A stretch of DNA of 64,000 bases from Kosakonia sp. BYX6 (lineage in GTDB: Bacteria > Pseudomonadota > Gammaproteobacteria > Enterobacterales > Enterobacteriaceae): positions 3,134,406 through 3,198,405 of the forward strand of contig NZ_CP151800.1 in NCBI RefSeq assembly GCF_038449125.1. Reading direction: 5' to 3'. The notes below the pieces were generated by a model. That model searched no databases. It saw nothing but the letters and a program-made list of their open reading frames with translations, and was not told where the DNA came from. This document shows, in pieces, positions 17,257 through 26,554 of this stretch. The translations under genes and the position numbers were made by a program. Positions within the stretch are counted from its first letter, which is position 1, and every line of letters starts with the position of its first letter.

Positions 17257-18297
17257 TTACTGATTTTTCAATTGATCACGGCGATATCCGCCCTGGCGCT
17301 CTAACATCCAGCCGGGATATTCACGCGGTAACGCGCTGACTTCATCAAGCCGTTGCAGTTCGTCTTTACTCAGCTGAATGGCCGTGGCGGCAATGTTGTC
17401 ATCCAACTGATCAGGGCGTTTGGCACCGATGATTACACTGGTCACCGCCTGCTGATGCAGCAGCCAGGCCAGCGCGATTTGCGCCACCGAAACGCCTTTG
17501 CTGTCGGCGATGGCGCGCATCACATCAATGCTGTCAAAAGCGCGATCTTTATTGACCGGCGGGAAGTCAAACTCCAACCGACGGCTGCCCGCTTCGCCCT
17601 TGCCATCTCGGTCATATTTACCGCTCAGCAAACCGCCCGCCAGCGGGCTCCAGACCATCAACCCGACATTTTCGCTTTGCATCATCGGCACCAGTTCGCG
17701 CTCCAGATCGCGCCCGGCGATGGTGTAGTAAGCCTGCAATGAGGAAAAACGCGCCAGCCCAAGACGTTCAGAGATGCCCAGCGCTTTGGCGATTTGCCAT
17801 GCCGCCCAGTTGGAAACACCGATGTAGCGCACGTGACCGTGCTGCACCAGGTTATCCAGCGCGTACAGCATCTCTTCAATCGGCGTAGCCGGGTCGAAAC
17901 CGTGCAACTGATAGAGATCGATATGATCCAACTGCAAGCGCTTAAGGCTCTCTTTCACACTGTTCATGATGTGATAACGCGAACTGCCACGCGAGTTCAC
18001 GCCGCCGGTGCCGGTTTCGCCAAACACTTTGGTAGCGACAACGACATTTTCACGCGGGACTTTCAGGTTTTTTAACGCCTGACCGGTAAATTCCTCCGAG
18101 CGACCGCCGGAGTAGACGTTGGCGGTATCAATAAAGTTGATACCGGCATCAAGCGCCCGGCCAACCAGTTGCTCCGCCTGCGCTTGCTGTAATTTACCGA
18201 TTTTTCCCCACATGTCCTCTTCGCCACCGAACGTCATGGTGCCAAGGCATAATTCAGAAACAAACAGTCCCGTGTTACCCAGTTTTTTGTAACGCAT
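17257..18297 (-). CDS. Aldo/keto reductase
   Basis: 346-residue NADPH-dependent oxidoreductase with the AKR TIM barrel. The tetrad is visible as Asp and Tyr in FIDTANVYSGG, Lys in VVATKVFG and His in YQLHGFD. The C-terminal IIGAKRPDQLDDN segment is the usual phosphate-binding loop of the nucleotide. ATG 18297 (MRYKKLGNTGL) has GAGGAG upstream; the extension to 18327 is not conserved. Physiological substrate unknown. It follows the efflux operon on the same strand after a 100-base gap and may or may not share its transcript. Confidence 0.88.
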   Translation of the reverse strand: MRYKKLGNTGLFVSELCLGTMTFGGEEDMWGKIGKLQQAQAEQLVGRALDAGINFIDTANVYSGGRSEEFTGQALKNLKVPRENVVVATKVFGETGTGGVNSRGSSRYHIMNSVKESLKRLQLDHIDLYQLHGFDPATPIEEMLYALDNLVQHGHVRYIGVSNWAAWQIAKALGISERLGLARFSSLQAYYTIAGRDLERELVPMMQSENVGLMVWSPLAGGLLSGKYDRDGKGEAGSRRLEFDFPPVNKDRAFDSIDVMRAIADSKGVSVAQIALAWLLHQQAVTSVIIGAKRPDQLDDNIAATAIQLSKDELQRLDEVSALPREYPGWMLERQGGYRRDQLKNQ

Positions 18298-18397
18298 CGC
18301 GGCATCTCCTCTCTGTTTAGTTAACACAGACAGTTATACGCATTCCCTTCATGCGGCGAATGTGAGGATCCTGCCAGTTTCTTGCCCAATTCTCTGA

Positions 18398-19921
18398 TTA
18401 TCCGCGCGGCGCATCGCCAAATACTTTGTAATCAGGCAGTTGCACATTTTGATACGGTTCCCAGCCGCCGCCGAGCGCCTTGTACAACGCCACTAAGTCG
18501 AGGCTGCTTTGTACCCGCGCCTGCTCACGCTGCTGGCTGGCTTGCGCCAGTTGGCGTTGTGCGTCGAGCACATCCAGGAAGCTGGCAATACCTTTACGGT
18601 AGCTGTCGCTGGCGAGCGAAAAAGCGCTTTGCAATGCATCAAGTGTTTTATCAAGGCTGGCTTCCCGCTGCTGATCGGCGCGATAACTGACCAGCGCGTT
18701 TTCCACATCGCTGAGCGCGCTAAGCACTGTCTGGCGATAATTCAGTACCGCTGCGCCCTGCTGCGCTCGCGCCAGTTTGACGCTCGAAACCTGGCGACCG
18801 CCTTCAAAGATAGGGATCGAAATCTGCGGGCCGAAACTGTAGAAATGGCTGCTCCAGTCGGTCAGCCAGCCGCTTTCATCGTTGCGCAGGCCAAACTGGC
18901 CGCTCAGCGACAGGCTTGGGAATAACTGCGCGACCGAGACGCCAATTTGCGCGGTGGCGGCATGCAGGCTGGCCTCCGCTTCACGGACATCCGGGCGGCG
19001 GCGCGCCAGCGTGGAAGGAATGCCGGTTGGGACAATATCGGGCAACGCCGGTAATGGTTGTGAATTGCGTAACTCGCGGTCCAGCGCGCCCGGCGGTTTA
19101 CCAAGCAGCACCGCCAGCGCATTCATCGCCTGGCGCTCCTGCGCCTGGTATTGCGGCAGTTGCGCTTCAAGGTTCGCGGCTTGCGCGCGGGCATTTTCCA
19201 CGTCCAGTTGCGGAGATAACCCGCCCTTCTGTCGGTTTTCCGTCAAGGTAAAAGTTTGCTGCGCGCTGTCGATCTGCGTGTTCAACGTTGCGATAACGTT
19301 TTGCGCGCCACGCAGTTGCAGCCACGCGCGCGCGACTTCGGCTTCCAGCGACACCAGCGCATCGTTACGCTGTTCGATGGCTTGTTGCTGTTGTGCTGCA
19401 GCTGCTTCGACCTGGCGGCGGACTTTGCCCCACAGATCGAGTTCCCACTGCGCATCGAAACTGCCCTGATAGAGATTGATCGGCTGAGTTAAGGTGCCCA
19501 GCGCCTCGCGCACTGCCGGATCGGCATCTTCCAGTTGCCCATAAACATCATGCGCTTTCAGTTCGCCTTCCAGACCCAACTGCTGGCGAGTCGCTTGCAG
19601 CGAGCCGCTAACCGATGGTAAAAACGCGCCGCCGGCCTGATTAATTTGCTCACGCGCCCCGGCAATGCGCAGCACCGCCTGTTGCAGGGACAAGTTGCCA
19701 GCAATTGCCCGCTCGATCAGGCTATCAAGCTGCGGAGACTTGAACGTCTTCCACCAGCGCGGATTCACCGCCTGCGGCGTGGCCTGCGATTTTACCGCAG
19801 CATCACCCGGATCATTCCAGCGCGCGGGCGTTTGTGGTTTGGCCGCCTGGTAATCCGGCCCCACCGCGCAGCCTGCAAGACACAGAGACAGAAAGGTTAT
19901 GGGGAAACGACGCCATGCCAT
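18398..19921 (-). CDS. Outer-membrane factor lipoprotein (NodT family) of an Emr-type efflux pump
   Basis: 507-residue TolC-like outer-membrane channel. The signal peptide ends in lipobox LAGC, giving lipidated Cys18, and is followed by CAVGPDY, typical of NodT/OprM-type proteins. Two OEP repeats rich in Ala, Gln and coiled-coil heptads follow. The start at 19921 has AGGAG and lies one base after the EmrB-like stop, so it is coupled. It gives this operon its own exit duct, unlike E. coli emrAB, which uses TolC. Confidence 0.9.
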   Translation of the reverse strand: MAWRRFPITFLSLCLAGCAVGPDYQAAKPQTPARWNDPGDAAVKSQATPQAVNPRWWKTFKSPQLDSLIERAIAGNLSLQQAVLRIAGAREQINQAGGAFLPSVSGSLQATRQQLGLEGELKAHDVYGQLEDADPAVREALGTLTQPINLYQGSFDAQWELDLWGKVRRQVEAAAAQQQQAIEQRNDALVSLEAEVARAWLQLRGAQNVIATLNTQIDSAQQTFTLTENRQKGGLSPQLDVENARAQAANLEAQLPQYQAQERQAMNALAVLLGKPPGALDRELRNSQPLPALPDIVPTGIPSTLARRRPDVREAEASLHAATAQIGVSVAQLFPSLSLSGQFGLRNDESGWLTDWSSHFYSFGPQISIPIFEGGRQVSSVKLARAQQGAAVLNYRQTVLSALSDVENALVSYRADQQREASLDKTLDALQSAFSLASDSYRKGIASFLDVLDAQRQLAQASQQREQARVQSSLDLVALYKALGGGWEPYQNVQLPDYKVFGDAPRG

Positions 19922-19922
19922 A

Positions 19923-21494
19923 TTAATGTGCTCCTGCACTGCCTTCGCTTTTGATCGGCGAAAGCAATAAACAAAATGGAATCAATAGAACCGCCACGAC
20001 GCTCAATATAGTGAAGACGTCGATGTACGCCAGAAAGCGCGACTGGGCGACCATCTCTTTGTACATCTGCCCGGTGGCATTGGACAGTGGATCGCCCGCC
20101 AGACTGGTGAAATTGCGTATCGCGTCGGCCATTGAGCGCATCGCCAGTTGAAATTGCTCATTAAAAGGCGAGGTGTGTTCCGATAAATGCGACATGTGCG
20201 CCTGTGAGCGCTCGGTGATCGCCGCCGTCGATAGCGAAATGCCGACCGAGCCTGCCACGTTTCGGAACATGGTAAACAGCGCCGCCGCGTCAGCGTTAAG
20301 CTGCCGGGGAATGGTGATAAACGCGATGGTGGTGAGCGGCACAAACAGAAAACCGAGGCCGATCGATTGCGCACTGCGAAACAGCATCAGTGTTTCGAAG
20401 TCGATATCCGGCGTCAGTGTGCGCGACCACCAGAACGAGGCCGCCAGGCAGAAAAAGCCAAAGGCGATGATCCAGCGCGTTTGCACTATCGGCATCAATT
20501 TCAATACCAGCGGAATGGTCAGAACAATTAGCACCGCGCCGGGCGACAGCACCAGCCCAGACCAGGTGGCGGTATACCCGAGATCCTGCTGCGCCAACTG
20601 CGGAATGACCACCGAACTGCCGTAAAGGATCATCGCCATGCCAGCCATCAGCAAACTGGAGACGGTAAAGTTTTTGTCAGCCATACAACGCAAATCGACC
20701 ACCGGCTTTTTGGCGTACAGCAGCCAGTAAATCGCTCCGGCGATCCCAACTGCCGTCAGCACGGCAAAGATGCGGGTGAAGTCCGACTGGAACCAGTCTT
20801 CATCTTCGCCGCGATCGAGCATCACTTGCAGGCAGCCCAGGCCGAGCGCGATAAAGCCAATTCCCGGCCAGTCGATGCTCAATTTCTGTTTGGATTTACG
20901 CTCCCACGGCGGATCTTCCAGCAACTGATAAATCGCCAACACCGTGACGATCCCCACCGGAATATTGATAAAAAACACCCAGCGCCAGGAGTAGTTATCC
21001 GTTATCCAGCCGCCAAGCGTCGGCCCTAAAACCGGGGCGACGATAATCGCAATAGACGATAGGCCAAAAGCTTTGCCTCGATCTTCGGGTTTGAAGTAAT
21101 CCAGCAACACCGATTGCTGCGTGGGCTGCAAACCACCGCCGAAAAAGCCCTGCAACACGCGGAATAGAATGATTTGCCAAAGCTCGGTAGCGATGCCGCA
21201 CAGGAACGAGCAGACAGTAAACATCACGATGCAAATCAGGAAAAACTGCTTGCGCCCAAAAGTGCGGCTCAAAAACGCGGAAATCGGCAGCACGATACCG
21301 TTCGCCACCAGGTAGCTGGTCAGCACCCAGGTGGATTCGTCATAACTGGCAGAGAGCGAACCGGCGACGTGCGGCAGCGCCACGTTGACGATAGTGGTAT
21401 CGAGGATCTCCATAAACACCGCGAGGGTGACCACCCACGCCACCGCCCACGGGTTACTGGCCGGTCGCCAGTTATCGTGACTGTGATCGGTCAT
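19923..21494 (-). CDS. EmrB-like DHA2 multidrug transporter
   Basis: Proton-driven MFS exporter of the 14-helix DHA2 family, 523 residues. Motif C-like and motif A-like segments are visible (LSRTFGRKQFF, GPTLGGWITD). It forms the inner-membrane part of a tripartite pump with the EmrA-like adaptor, whose stop overlaps its start by four bases (ATGA), and the downstream outer-membrane factor. Substrates cannot be deduced; relatives export uncouplers, fatty acids and phenolics. A phenolic aglycone released from plant beta-glucosides would be a sensible cargo given the adjacent GH1 operon, but this is speculation. Confidence 0.9.
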   Translation of the reverse strand: MTDHSHDNWRPASNPWAVAWVVTLAVFMEILDTTIVNVALPHVAGSLSASYDESTWVLTSYLVANGIVLPISAFLSRTFGRKQFFLICIVMFTVCSFLCGIATELWQIILFRVLQGFFGGGLQPTQQSVLLDYFKPEDRGKAFGLSSIAIIVAPVLGPTLGGWITDNYSWRWVFFINIPVGIVTVLAIYQLLEDPPWERKSKQKLSIDWPGIGFIALGLGCLQVMLDRGEDEDWFQSDFTRIFAVLTAVGIAGAIYWLLYAKKPVVDLRCMADKNFTVSSLLMAGMAMILYGSSVVIPQLAQQDLGYTATWSGLVLSPGAVLIVLTIPLVLKLMPIVQTRWIIAFGFFCLAASFWWSRTLTPDIDFETLMLFRSAQSIGLGFLFVPLTTIAFITIPRQLNADAAALFTMFRNVAGSVGISLSTAAITERSQAHMSHLSEHTSPFNEQFQLAMRSMADAIRNFTSLAGDPLSNATGQMYKEMVAQSRFLAYIDVFTILSVVAVLLIPFCLLLSPIKSEGSAGAH

Positions 21495-22600
21495 TCCACG
21501 GTAACCTTCGGCTCAACGGAAAGCCCCAGCGGCAGCGGCGTGTTCGGATCCAACCCTTTATCGATAACGATTTTCACCGGCACGCGCTGGACAATTTTCA
21601 CAAAGTTACCGGTGGCGTTTTCCGACGGGAAGGCGGAGAACTTGGATCCGCTACCCTGCTGGATACTGTCGATATGCCCTTCCAGTTCGAGATCGGGCCA
21701 GGCGTCCACTTTGACACTGACTTTGTTGCCCGGACGCATGCGCTCCAGCTGCGACTCTTTAAAGTTGGCGACCACCCACACTTCCGGTGACACCAGCGAA
21801 AAGAGCGCGGTACCGGCCTGCACCAGCGTGCCGTTTTGCACATTACGTTTGGTGACATAACCGTCGAATGGGGCGCGAACATTGGTCCACGACAAATTCA
21901 GGTTGGCGGTTTCAAGCTGTGCTTTGGCTTGCGCCACCTGCTGTTGACGCGCTTCGACGTTGGTTTCCTGCTGGCGGATCTGCAACTGAACTTGTTCAGC
22001 CACTTCCAGTTGTGCCTGGGCGCTGGCAAACTGCGCCTGGGCACTACGCAACTGCGCATTGGCGCTATCAATATTTTGTTGGGTGGTGGCGCGAGGATCG
22101 ACGCCGCGCTGACGGCGATACGCCGCTTCAGCATTGGCCAGATCCGCTTTCGCTTTCAGCACTTGCGCACGCGCTTCATCGCGCTGCGCCGGGTACTGTA
22201 CTTTCGACAGATCCAACTGTGCTTGTGCCTGATGAAGTTGCGCGGTCGCCAGACCTAATTGTGCCTGAGCCTGATCGCGCTGAGCTGTCGCGTCGCGCGG
22301 ATCGATAACCACCAACAAATCACCTTTTTTCACCCGCTGGTTGTCTTTCACCCGCAGTTCCGTGACATAACCCGCCACTTTCGGCGCAATAGTGACGGCA
22401 TCACCATCGGTAAAGGCATCGTCGGTGGTTTCTTCATTACGGGTTAATAGCCACCACACCAGCGCAACAATCACCATCACCCCGACGACGATAGCGAGGA
22501 TAATCAGTGGCTTTTTACCGGGGCGTTTGCGGGTGTTTCCGTTTTGTTGTTCGTTTTCGCTTTCCTGAACATCTTCAGGATGAGTTGAGTTTTCTGCCAT
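21491..22600 (-). CDS. EmrA-like membrane fusion protein (HlyD family)
   Basis: 369-residue periplasmic adaptor. A cytosolic charged N-terminus is followed by one membrane helix (about residues 30-52) and a barrel-lipoyl half (GYVTELRVKDNQRVKKGDLLVVIDP). A long Ala/Gln coiled-coil hairpin (about 100-210) and the second lipoyl half (APFDGYVTKRNVQNGTLVQAG) come next. First gene of the leftward efflux operon. An unusual 10-bp inverted repeat lies between its promoter and its start. No regulator gene is next to it. Confidence 0.9.
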   Translation of the reverse strand: MAENSTHPEDVQESENEQQNGNTRKRPGKKPLIILAIVVGVMVIVALVWWLLTRNEETTDDAFTDGDAVTIAPKVAGYVTELRVKDNQRVKKGDLLVVIDPRDATAQRDQAQAQLGLATAQLHQAQAQLDLSKVQYPAQRDEARAQVLKAKADLANAEAAYRRQRGVDPRATTQQNIDSANAQLRSAQAQFASAQAQLEVAEQVQLQIRQQETNVEARQQQVAQAKAQLETANLNLSWTNVRAPFDGYVTKRNVQNGTLVQAGTALFSLVSPEVWVVANFKESQLERMRPGNKVSVKVDAWPDLELEGHIDSIQQGSGSKFSAFPSENATGNFVKIVQRVPVKIVIDKGLDPNTPLPLGLSVEPKVTVE

Positions 22601-22620
22601 AGTTTCGCAACGTTCCTGTC

Positions 22621-22651
22621 AGGTAACGGTACCAAAGGTGCACCGTTACCT
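22621..22651. promoter_or_regulatory. Palindrome in the leader of the efflux operon
   Basis: Perfect 10-bp inverted repeat AGGTAACGGT (22621-22630) / ACCGTTACCT (22642-22651) with an 11-base spacer, 21 bases before the EmrA-like start. It may be an operator for an unlinked repressor acting downstream of the start point, or an mRNA hairpin. Confidence 0.6.
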
Positions 22652-22665
22652 AAAGTTAGGCGGTT

Positions 22666-22694
22666 GCTATACATTTTCCAGGATAAACTGACAA
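22666..22694 (-). promoter_or_regulatory. Sigma-70 promoter of the efflux operon
   Basis: On the leftward strand: TTGTCA (22694-22689), 17-base spacer, TATAGC (22671-22666). The spacing is optimal; the predicted start point is near 22659, just upstream of the palindrome. Confidence 0.6.
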
Positions 22695-22701
22695 ATCAGC
22701 A

Positions 22702-23811
22702 CTATCTGAATAAGAGTAATCCGTATCCGACCAGCGCGGCCCACACTAACATCGGCAGAGAATAGAGGTGAAATCGCCACCAAATGCGGCGATTATTGGC
22801 CATCCGCAGCGCGATAAGATTCGCCAGCGATCCGGGCAATAACCCGAAACCGCCCACGTTTACCGCCCAGGCCAACAGCGTGTCTGGCGGGACATAATTC
22901 AGCAGTAGGATAGTCGCCGGAACATTGCTGATAAATTGTGATAAGCCGATGGCGGTTAACCATAAACCCGGCGGCGCAAGCTGGCCGGTGCTGGTCAAAA
23001 TATTGTGCAACGCAGGGAGTTGGGTCAGCAGATGAACATCGATAAACATGGCGATAAACACCAGCAGCAATGTCCAGTCGACGCTCAACACGACTCGGCG
23101 CGCCAGCAACAGAAACCCGACGGCGACCAGCCCCAGCCCCCACAACTCCTGTTTGAGCTCCAGCGACGTGATAAAAATCAGATAAAAGCCAAGACAGCTC
23201 CATACCAGGCGAGGCTGCCAGCTCGGCGCGGGATTGCCGCTGTGGTAATGCAGCGCTTTGTTGGGGAAACAGAACCAGCACAGCACGAACAATGTCGCCA
23301 TCATCGCCAGCGCCAGCGGTGCCATCTGCCAGATAAAAGCCGGGAAAGAGAGGCCGGAACGGCCCCAAATCAGGATATTTTGCGGGTTGCCAATGGGCGT
23401 TAACAGCGATCCGGCATTCACCGCCAGCGCTTCAAAAATGATCAGCCGGTTGACCGGAATTTCACACAGCTTTTTGAGCGTGATGGTCAATGGCACCACA
23501 ATAAACAGTGCGACATCGTTGGTGAGAAAGGTTGAAAGCAGCGCCGCTGCCAGCACCATAAACATCGCCAGCCGACGCTCATTATGAAAACGACGCACCA
23601 TGCGCCGCCCAATCACGTCAAAATAACCGCTCAGTTCGACCCCTTTGGTCAGCAGCATCAACCCGCTCAGCGTGATGATGGTGTGCCAGTCGATTGCCGC
23701 AGGCCATTTCTTTGGCGCGAAGGGCACAAAGAAACAGAGGGCAATACCGATGAGCAGTAAAAGGTGTAAAAAGCGGTCACGCGCTACGGCGCGGAAAAAC
23801 GGCAGGGTCAT
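22702..23811 (-). CDS. ybiR: Predicted anion permease YbiR
   Basis: 369-residue inner-membrane protein of the ArsB/NhaD/CitM ion-transporter superfamily with about 10-11 helices. Orthologous to E. coli YbiR (conserved [17 protein letters not shown] and [15 protein letters not shown]). Substrate unknown. Its ATG overlaps the mntR stop (ATGA), so it is cotranscribed with the manganese regulator; this fixed linkage, also present in K-12, suggests a link to metal or anion balance but is not proof. Confidence 0.93.
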   Translation of the reverse strand: MTLPFFRAVARDRFLHLLLLIGIALCFFVPFAPKKWPAAIDWHTIITLSGLMLLTKGVELSGYFDVIGRRMVRRFHNERRLAMFMVLAAALLSTFLTNDVALFIVVPLTITLKKLCEIPVNRLIIFEALAVNAGSLLTPIGNPQNILIWGRSGLSFPAFIWQMAPLALAMMATLFVLCWFCFPNKALHYHSGNPAPSWQPRLVWSCLGFYLIFITSLELKQELWGLGLVAVGFLLLARRVVLSVDWTLLLVFIAMFIDVHLLTQLPALHNILTSTGQLAPPGLWLTAIGLSQFISNVPATILLLNYVPPDTLLAWAVNVGGFGLLPGSLANLIALRMANNRRIWWRFHLYSLPMLVWAALVGYGLLLFR

Positions 23812-24278
23812 TCAGGCGGCATTCCGTGTTGCTCAGTAAAGCGGCGGAAACATTCGAGGGTTTCCTGGCTGACGTGGTGTTCCATCCCTTCGGCGTCACG
23901 GCGCGCGATATCCGCACTTACGCCCAACACCAGTAAGAAACTTTCGACGATTTGATGGCGTTCGCGGCTTTCCTGCGCCAACCTTTCCCCTTCAGCCGTG
24001 AGAAAAACGCCGCGCCATGGGATTTGCTCAATTAAGCCCACTGTCGCCAGCCTTTTTAGCATCTTAGCCACTGTGGGTTGCGAGACGCCGAGTCGCGCGG
24101 CCATATCCACCTGGCGAGCTTCGCCCACTTCGCGGATCAAATCAGAAATCAGTTCAACATAGTCGTCGATAAGCTCGCGACGATGCGCTTCACGCACCTG
24201 ACGGAAGCCTTCAACGTGCTCTTCAACATTTACCAACGTCACTTTTTTTATTGTTTGCTTACCTGCGCGACGGTTCAT
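23808..24278 (-). CDS. mntR: Manganese-responsive regulator MntR
   Basis: 156-residue DtxR/MntR-family regulator (155 in E. coli). Winged helix [21 protein letters not shown]; metal ligands are expected in the HHV and earlier His/Glu positions (GMEHHVS). With Mn it represses mntS and mntH and activates mntP. ATG 24278 (MNRRAG) has GGGGAAG upstream; the frame extends to 24359 but that part is not conserved. Divergent from mntS, whose promoter carries an MntR box. Confidence 0.95.
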   Translation of the reverse strand: MNRRAGKQTIKKVTLVNVEEHVEGFRQVREAHRRELIDDYVELISDLIREVGEARQVDMAARLGVSQPTVAKMLKRLATVGLIEQIPWRGVFLTAEGERLAQESRERHQIVESFLLVLGVSADIARRDAEGMEHHVSQETLECFRRFTEQHGMPPE

Positions 24279-24387
24279 AGTGCTTCCCCTGACGGTGTAA
24301 CGCCTGTGCGGTGCCAAATAACAGAAGCGCCATTGTAAACCATCCGTGAAGCAGCACAAAAAATTAACGTATTAGCCGTAGCTATAC

Positions 24388-24407
24388 AACATAGCCTGTG
24401 CTATATC
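24388..24407. promoter_or_regulatory. MntR box upstream of mntS
   Basis: AACATAGC-CTGT-GCTATATC, a near-perfect match to the MntR operator palindrome (AACATAGC-N4-GCTATGTT). It is 60 bases before the mntS start and about 110 bases from mntR, so Mn-MntR should repress mntS. Confidence 0.85.
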
Positions 24408-24467
24408 TGTATGTAATGCATTCACCTTTCATGGATCGAAGGGGTGCGAAATAGAAGGAGGTCAACG

Positions 24468-24602
24468 ATGAATGAGTTCAAGAGGTGTATGCGCGTGTTT
24501 AGTCACTCTCCTTTTAAAGTACGTTTAATGCTGCTGAATATGTTGTGCGATATCGTCAACGGTAAACCGCAGCAAAAGAACGATAAACCTAAGAAACACT
24601 AA
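24468..24602 (+). CDS. mntS: Small manganese-homeostasis protein MntS
   Basis: 44-residue protein, MNEFKRCMRV at the start and KPKKH at the end, recognisable as MntS (42 aa in E. coli, same core FSHSPFKVRLML). Strong ribosome site AGGAGG at 24456-24461. MntS raises intracellular Mn availability, at least partly by opposing the MntP exporter. In E. coli the same locus is also known as the RNA gene rybA. An MntR box lies just upstream. Confidence 0.93.
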   Translation: MNEFKRCMRVFSHSPFKVRLMLLNMLCDIVNGKPQQKNDKPKKH

Positions 24603-24880
24603 TGCGGCGTCGCGGTACGCCGCTTCATTTTTCTGTCACAATTCCCCGCCATACTGGCTGTTTTGTCTAAAAATCAGCGTATTTTTGTTGGATTTGCAAT
24701 CATTCTCTCAAAACAACCGCTTAGGCCATGTTGACCTTCTACGCGCCTCGCTTTATCTTTGCGCAGCCCTGCACAAATTGCGGCTCGCAGAAGCGGACCC
24801 CTCCTCCTCTCCACGCACTGTCCGGCAGGTTTTGACCCTTTCGCCAGGGTGAGCACATGGCGTTTTCACGACAGTAATCT
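24603..24880. other. mntS-opgE spacer
   Basis: 278-base spacer. It begins with CGGCGTCGCGGTACGCCG, which can fold weakly and may end mntS. The rest holds the opgE leader. No convincing gene; the minus-strand frame at 24674-24856 has no ribosome site or family match. Confidence 0.5.
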
Positions 24881-26470
24881 ATGAGCTTAATTCTTAAAGA
24901 ATCCGTTGCCTTGCGTAGTCAGGCGATCAATCCGTGGATTGGTTTCTACTTTCTACAATCCATGTTGATTAACTTTGCTCTTGGTTACGAATTCAGCGTG
25001 CTGTATGCCGTTGTTTTGACCTGCGCACTGTCTGTGCTTTGGCGCCATGCGCCGCGCGCGCAAAAAATCTTTCTGGGTATCACATCACTGGTTGCCGCGA
25101 GCTACTCTCCCTTTGGCCAGGCTTACGGCGCACCCAATTTCAACACGTTGCTGGCTTTGCGCTCGACGAATATGGAAGAGTCGACGGAAATTCTGACCAT
25201 CTTCCCGTGGTACCACTACGTTATTGGGCTGTTTATCTTCGCGCTGGGTGTGATTTCTATTCGCCGCCGGGTAACCGCCCCTTCTGTGCCGTGGTTGAAA
25301 TGGGACACGCTGGGCGTGATGTTTTGCGTGGCATCTTATTTTATCGGCCCGGTGCAAAACCATTTTCGCGGTTTTGAATTCCGGCTGATCGATACCGGTG
25401 TGCCGGTGCTGCGTTTTGTACGCGATGTGGCGTACAACTACCACGAAGTTGTGGAAGAAGAAGAGAACATGGCGCTGCTCTCCAGTATGAAAGACACCTG
25501 GACCGTGACGGCGGTAAAACCGAAATATCACACCTATGTGGTGGTGATCGGTGAAAGCGCGCGCCGTGACGCACTCGGTGCATTTGGCGGCCACTGGAAT
25601 AACACGCCGTTTGCCAGCCAGGCCAACGGCAATTTATTTATTGATTATATTTCTGCCAGCGGTTCGACGCAGAAATCACTCGGTTTGACCTTAAACCGCG
25701 TGGTGGACAACAAACCGCAATATCAGGATAACTTTGTGACGCTGGCCAATCGCGCCGGTTTCCAGACCTGGTGGTTCTCCAACCAAGGGCAAATTGGCGA
25801 ATACGACACCGCCATCGCCAGTATCGCCAAACGCGCAGATGAAGTGCAATTTCTGAAACGAGGCGACTTCGAAGCGGATAAAAACACGCGTGATGACGAT
25901 CTATTAAAACTCACCAACCAGGTGCTCAGCACCAAACGCAATCAACCACAGCTTATTGTGCTGCATTTGATGGGTTCTCATCCGCAGGCATGCGATCGCA
26001 CCGGTGGCAAGTACAACGAATTTGTGCAGTCGAAAGAGACGTCCTGCTATCTCTACTCCATTACGCAAACTGATGATCTGCTCGGCAAGATCTACTCCCA
26101 ATTACGCAACAGCGGAGAGAGCTTCTCGATGGTCTATTTTTCCGATCATGGGCTGGCGTTTAAAGAACGTGGCAAAGAGGTGCAGTATCTGGCGCATGAT
26201 GACCATTTTCAGCAGAACTTCCAGGTGCCGTTTATGGTGCTGTCGAGCGATGATACAAAACATCGGCTGATTAAAGCGCGCCGTTCGGCGAATGATTTTT
26301 TGAGCTTCTTCTCGCAGTGGACGGGGATTACAGCTGAACAGATTAAAAATTCTTACCGTTTTATCTCTGAGCAAAAAGCCGGACCAGCTTACGTTACCAA
26401 CTTTAAATTACAGAAAGTTGACTACAGCCATCTCGGAACTGACATCTTCGATACGCGCAAAAAGCGTTAA
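24881..26470 (+). CDS. opgE: Phosphoethanolamine transferase OpgE
   Basis: 529-residue inner-membrane enzyme (527 in E. coli) that transfers phosphoethanolamine to osmoregulated periplasmic glucans. Four or five N-terminal helices (about 1-160) are followed by a periplasmic alkaline-phosphatase-type domain starting VVVIGESARRDALGAFG. The nucleophilic Thr is in ASGSTQKSLG, and metal ligands are in FSDHGLAF and HDDHFQ. ATG 24881 is the conserved start, although its ribosome site is weak. Confidence 0.95.
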   Translation: MSLILKESVALRSQAINPWIGFYFLQSMLINFALGYEFSVLYAVVLTCALSVLWRHAPRAQKIFLGITSLVAASYSPFGQAYGAPNFNTLLALRSTNMEESTEILTIFPWYHYVIGLFIFALGVISIRRRVTAPSVPWLKWDTLGVMFCVASYFIGPVQNHFRGFEFRLIDTGVPVLRFVRDVAYNYHEVVEEEENMALLSSMKDTWTVTAVKPKYHTYVVVIGESARRDALGAFGGHWNNTPFASQANGNLFIDYISASGSTQKSLGLTLNRVVDNKPQYQDNFVTLANRAGFQTWWFSNQGQIGEYDTAIASIAKRADEVQFLKRGDFEADKNTRDDDLLKLTNQVLSTKRNQPQLIVLHLMGSHPQACDRTGGKYNEFVQSKETSCYLYSITQTDDLLGKIYSQLRNSGESFSMVYFSDHGLAFKERGKEVQYLAHDDHFQQNFQVPFMVLSSDDTKHRLIKARRSANDFLSFFSQWTGITAEQIKNSYRFISEQKAGPAYVTNFKLQKVDYSHLGTDIFDTRKKR

Positions 26471-26508
26471 GCGTCTATGCTTAGCGCGGGCAAAAAAAGC
26501 ACAGGCAA

Positions 26509-26538
26509 AAAAAATCCGCCCATCGAGGCGGATTTTTT
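26509..26538. terminator. Bidirectional terminator between opgE and ompX
   Basis: AAATCCGCC / GGCGGATTT stem with a 6-base loop (CATCGA), with A and T runs on both sides. Serves both convergent genes. Confidence 0.92.
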
Positions 26539-26554
26539 ATTATCGCGTAAGCGA

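Noticed and set aside
24674-24856. 61-codon minus-strand frame between mntS and opgE
   Set aside because: No ribosome site, no family match; falls in a leader region.
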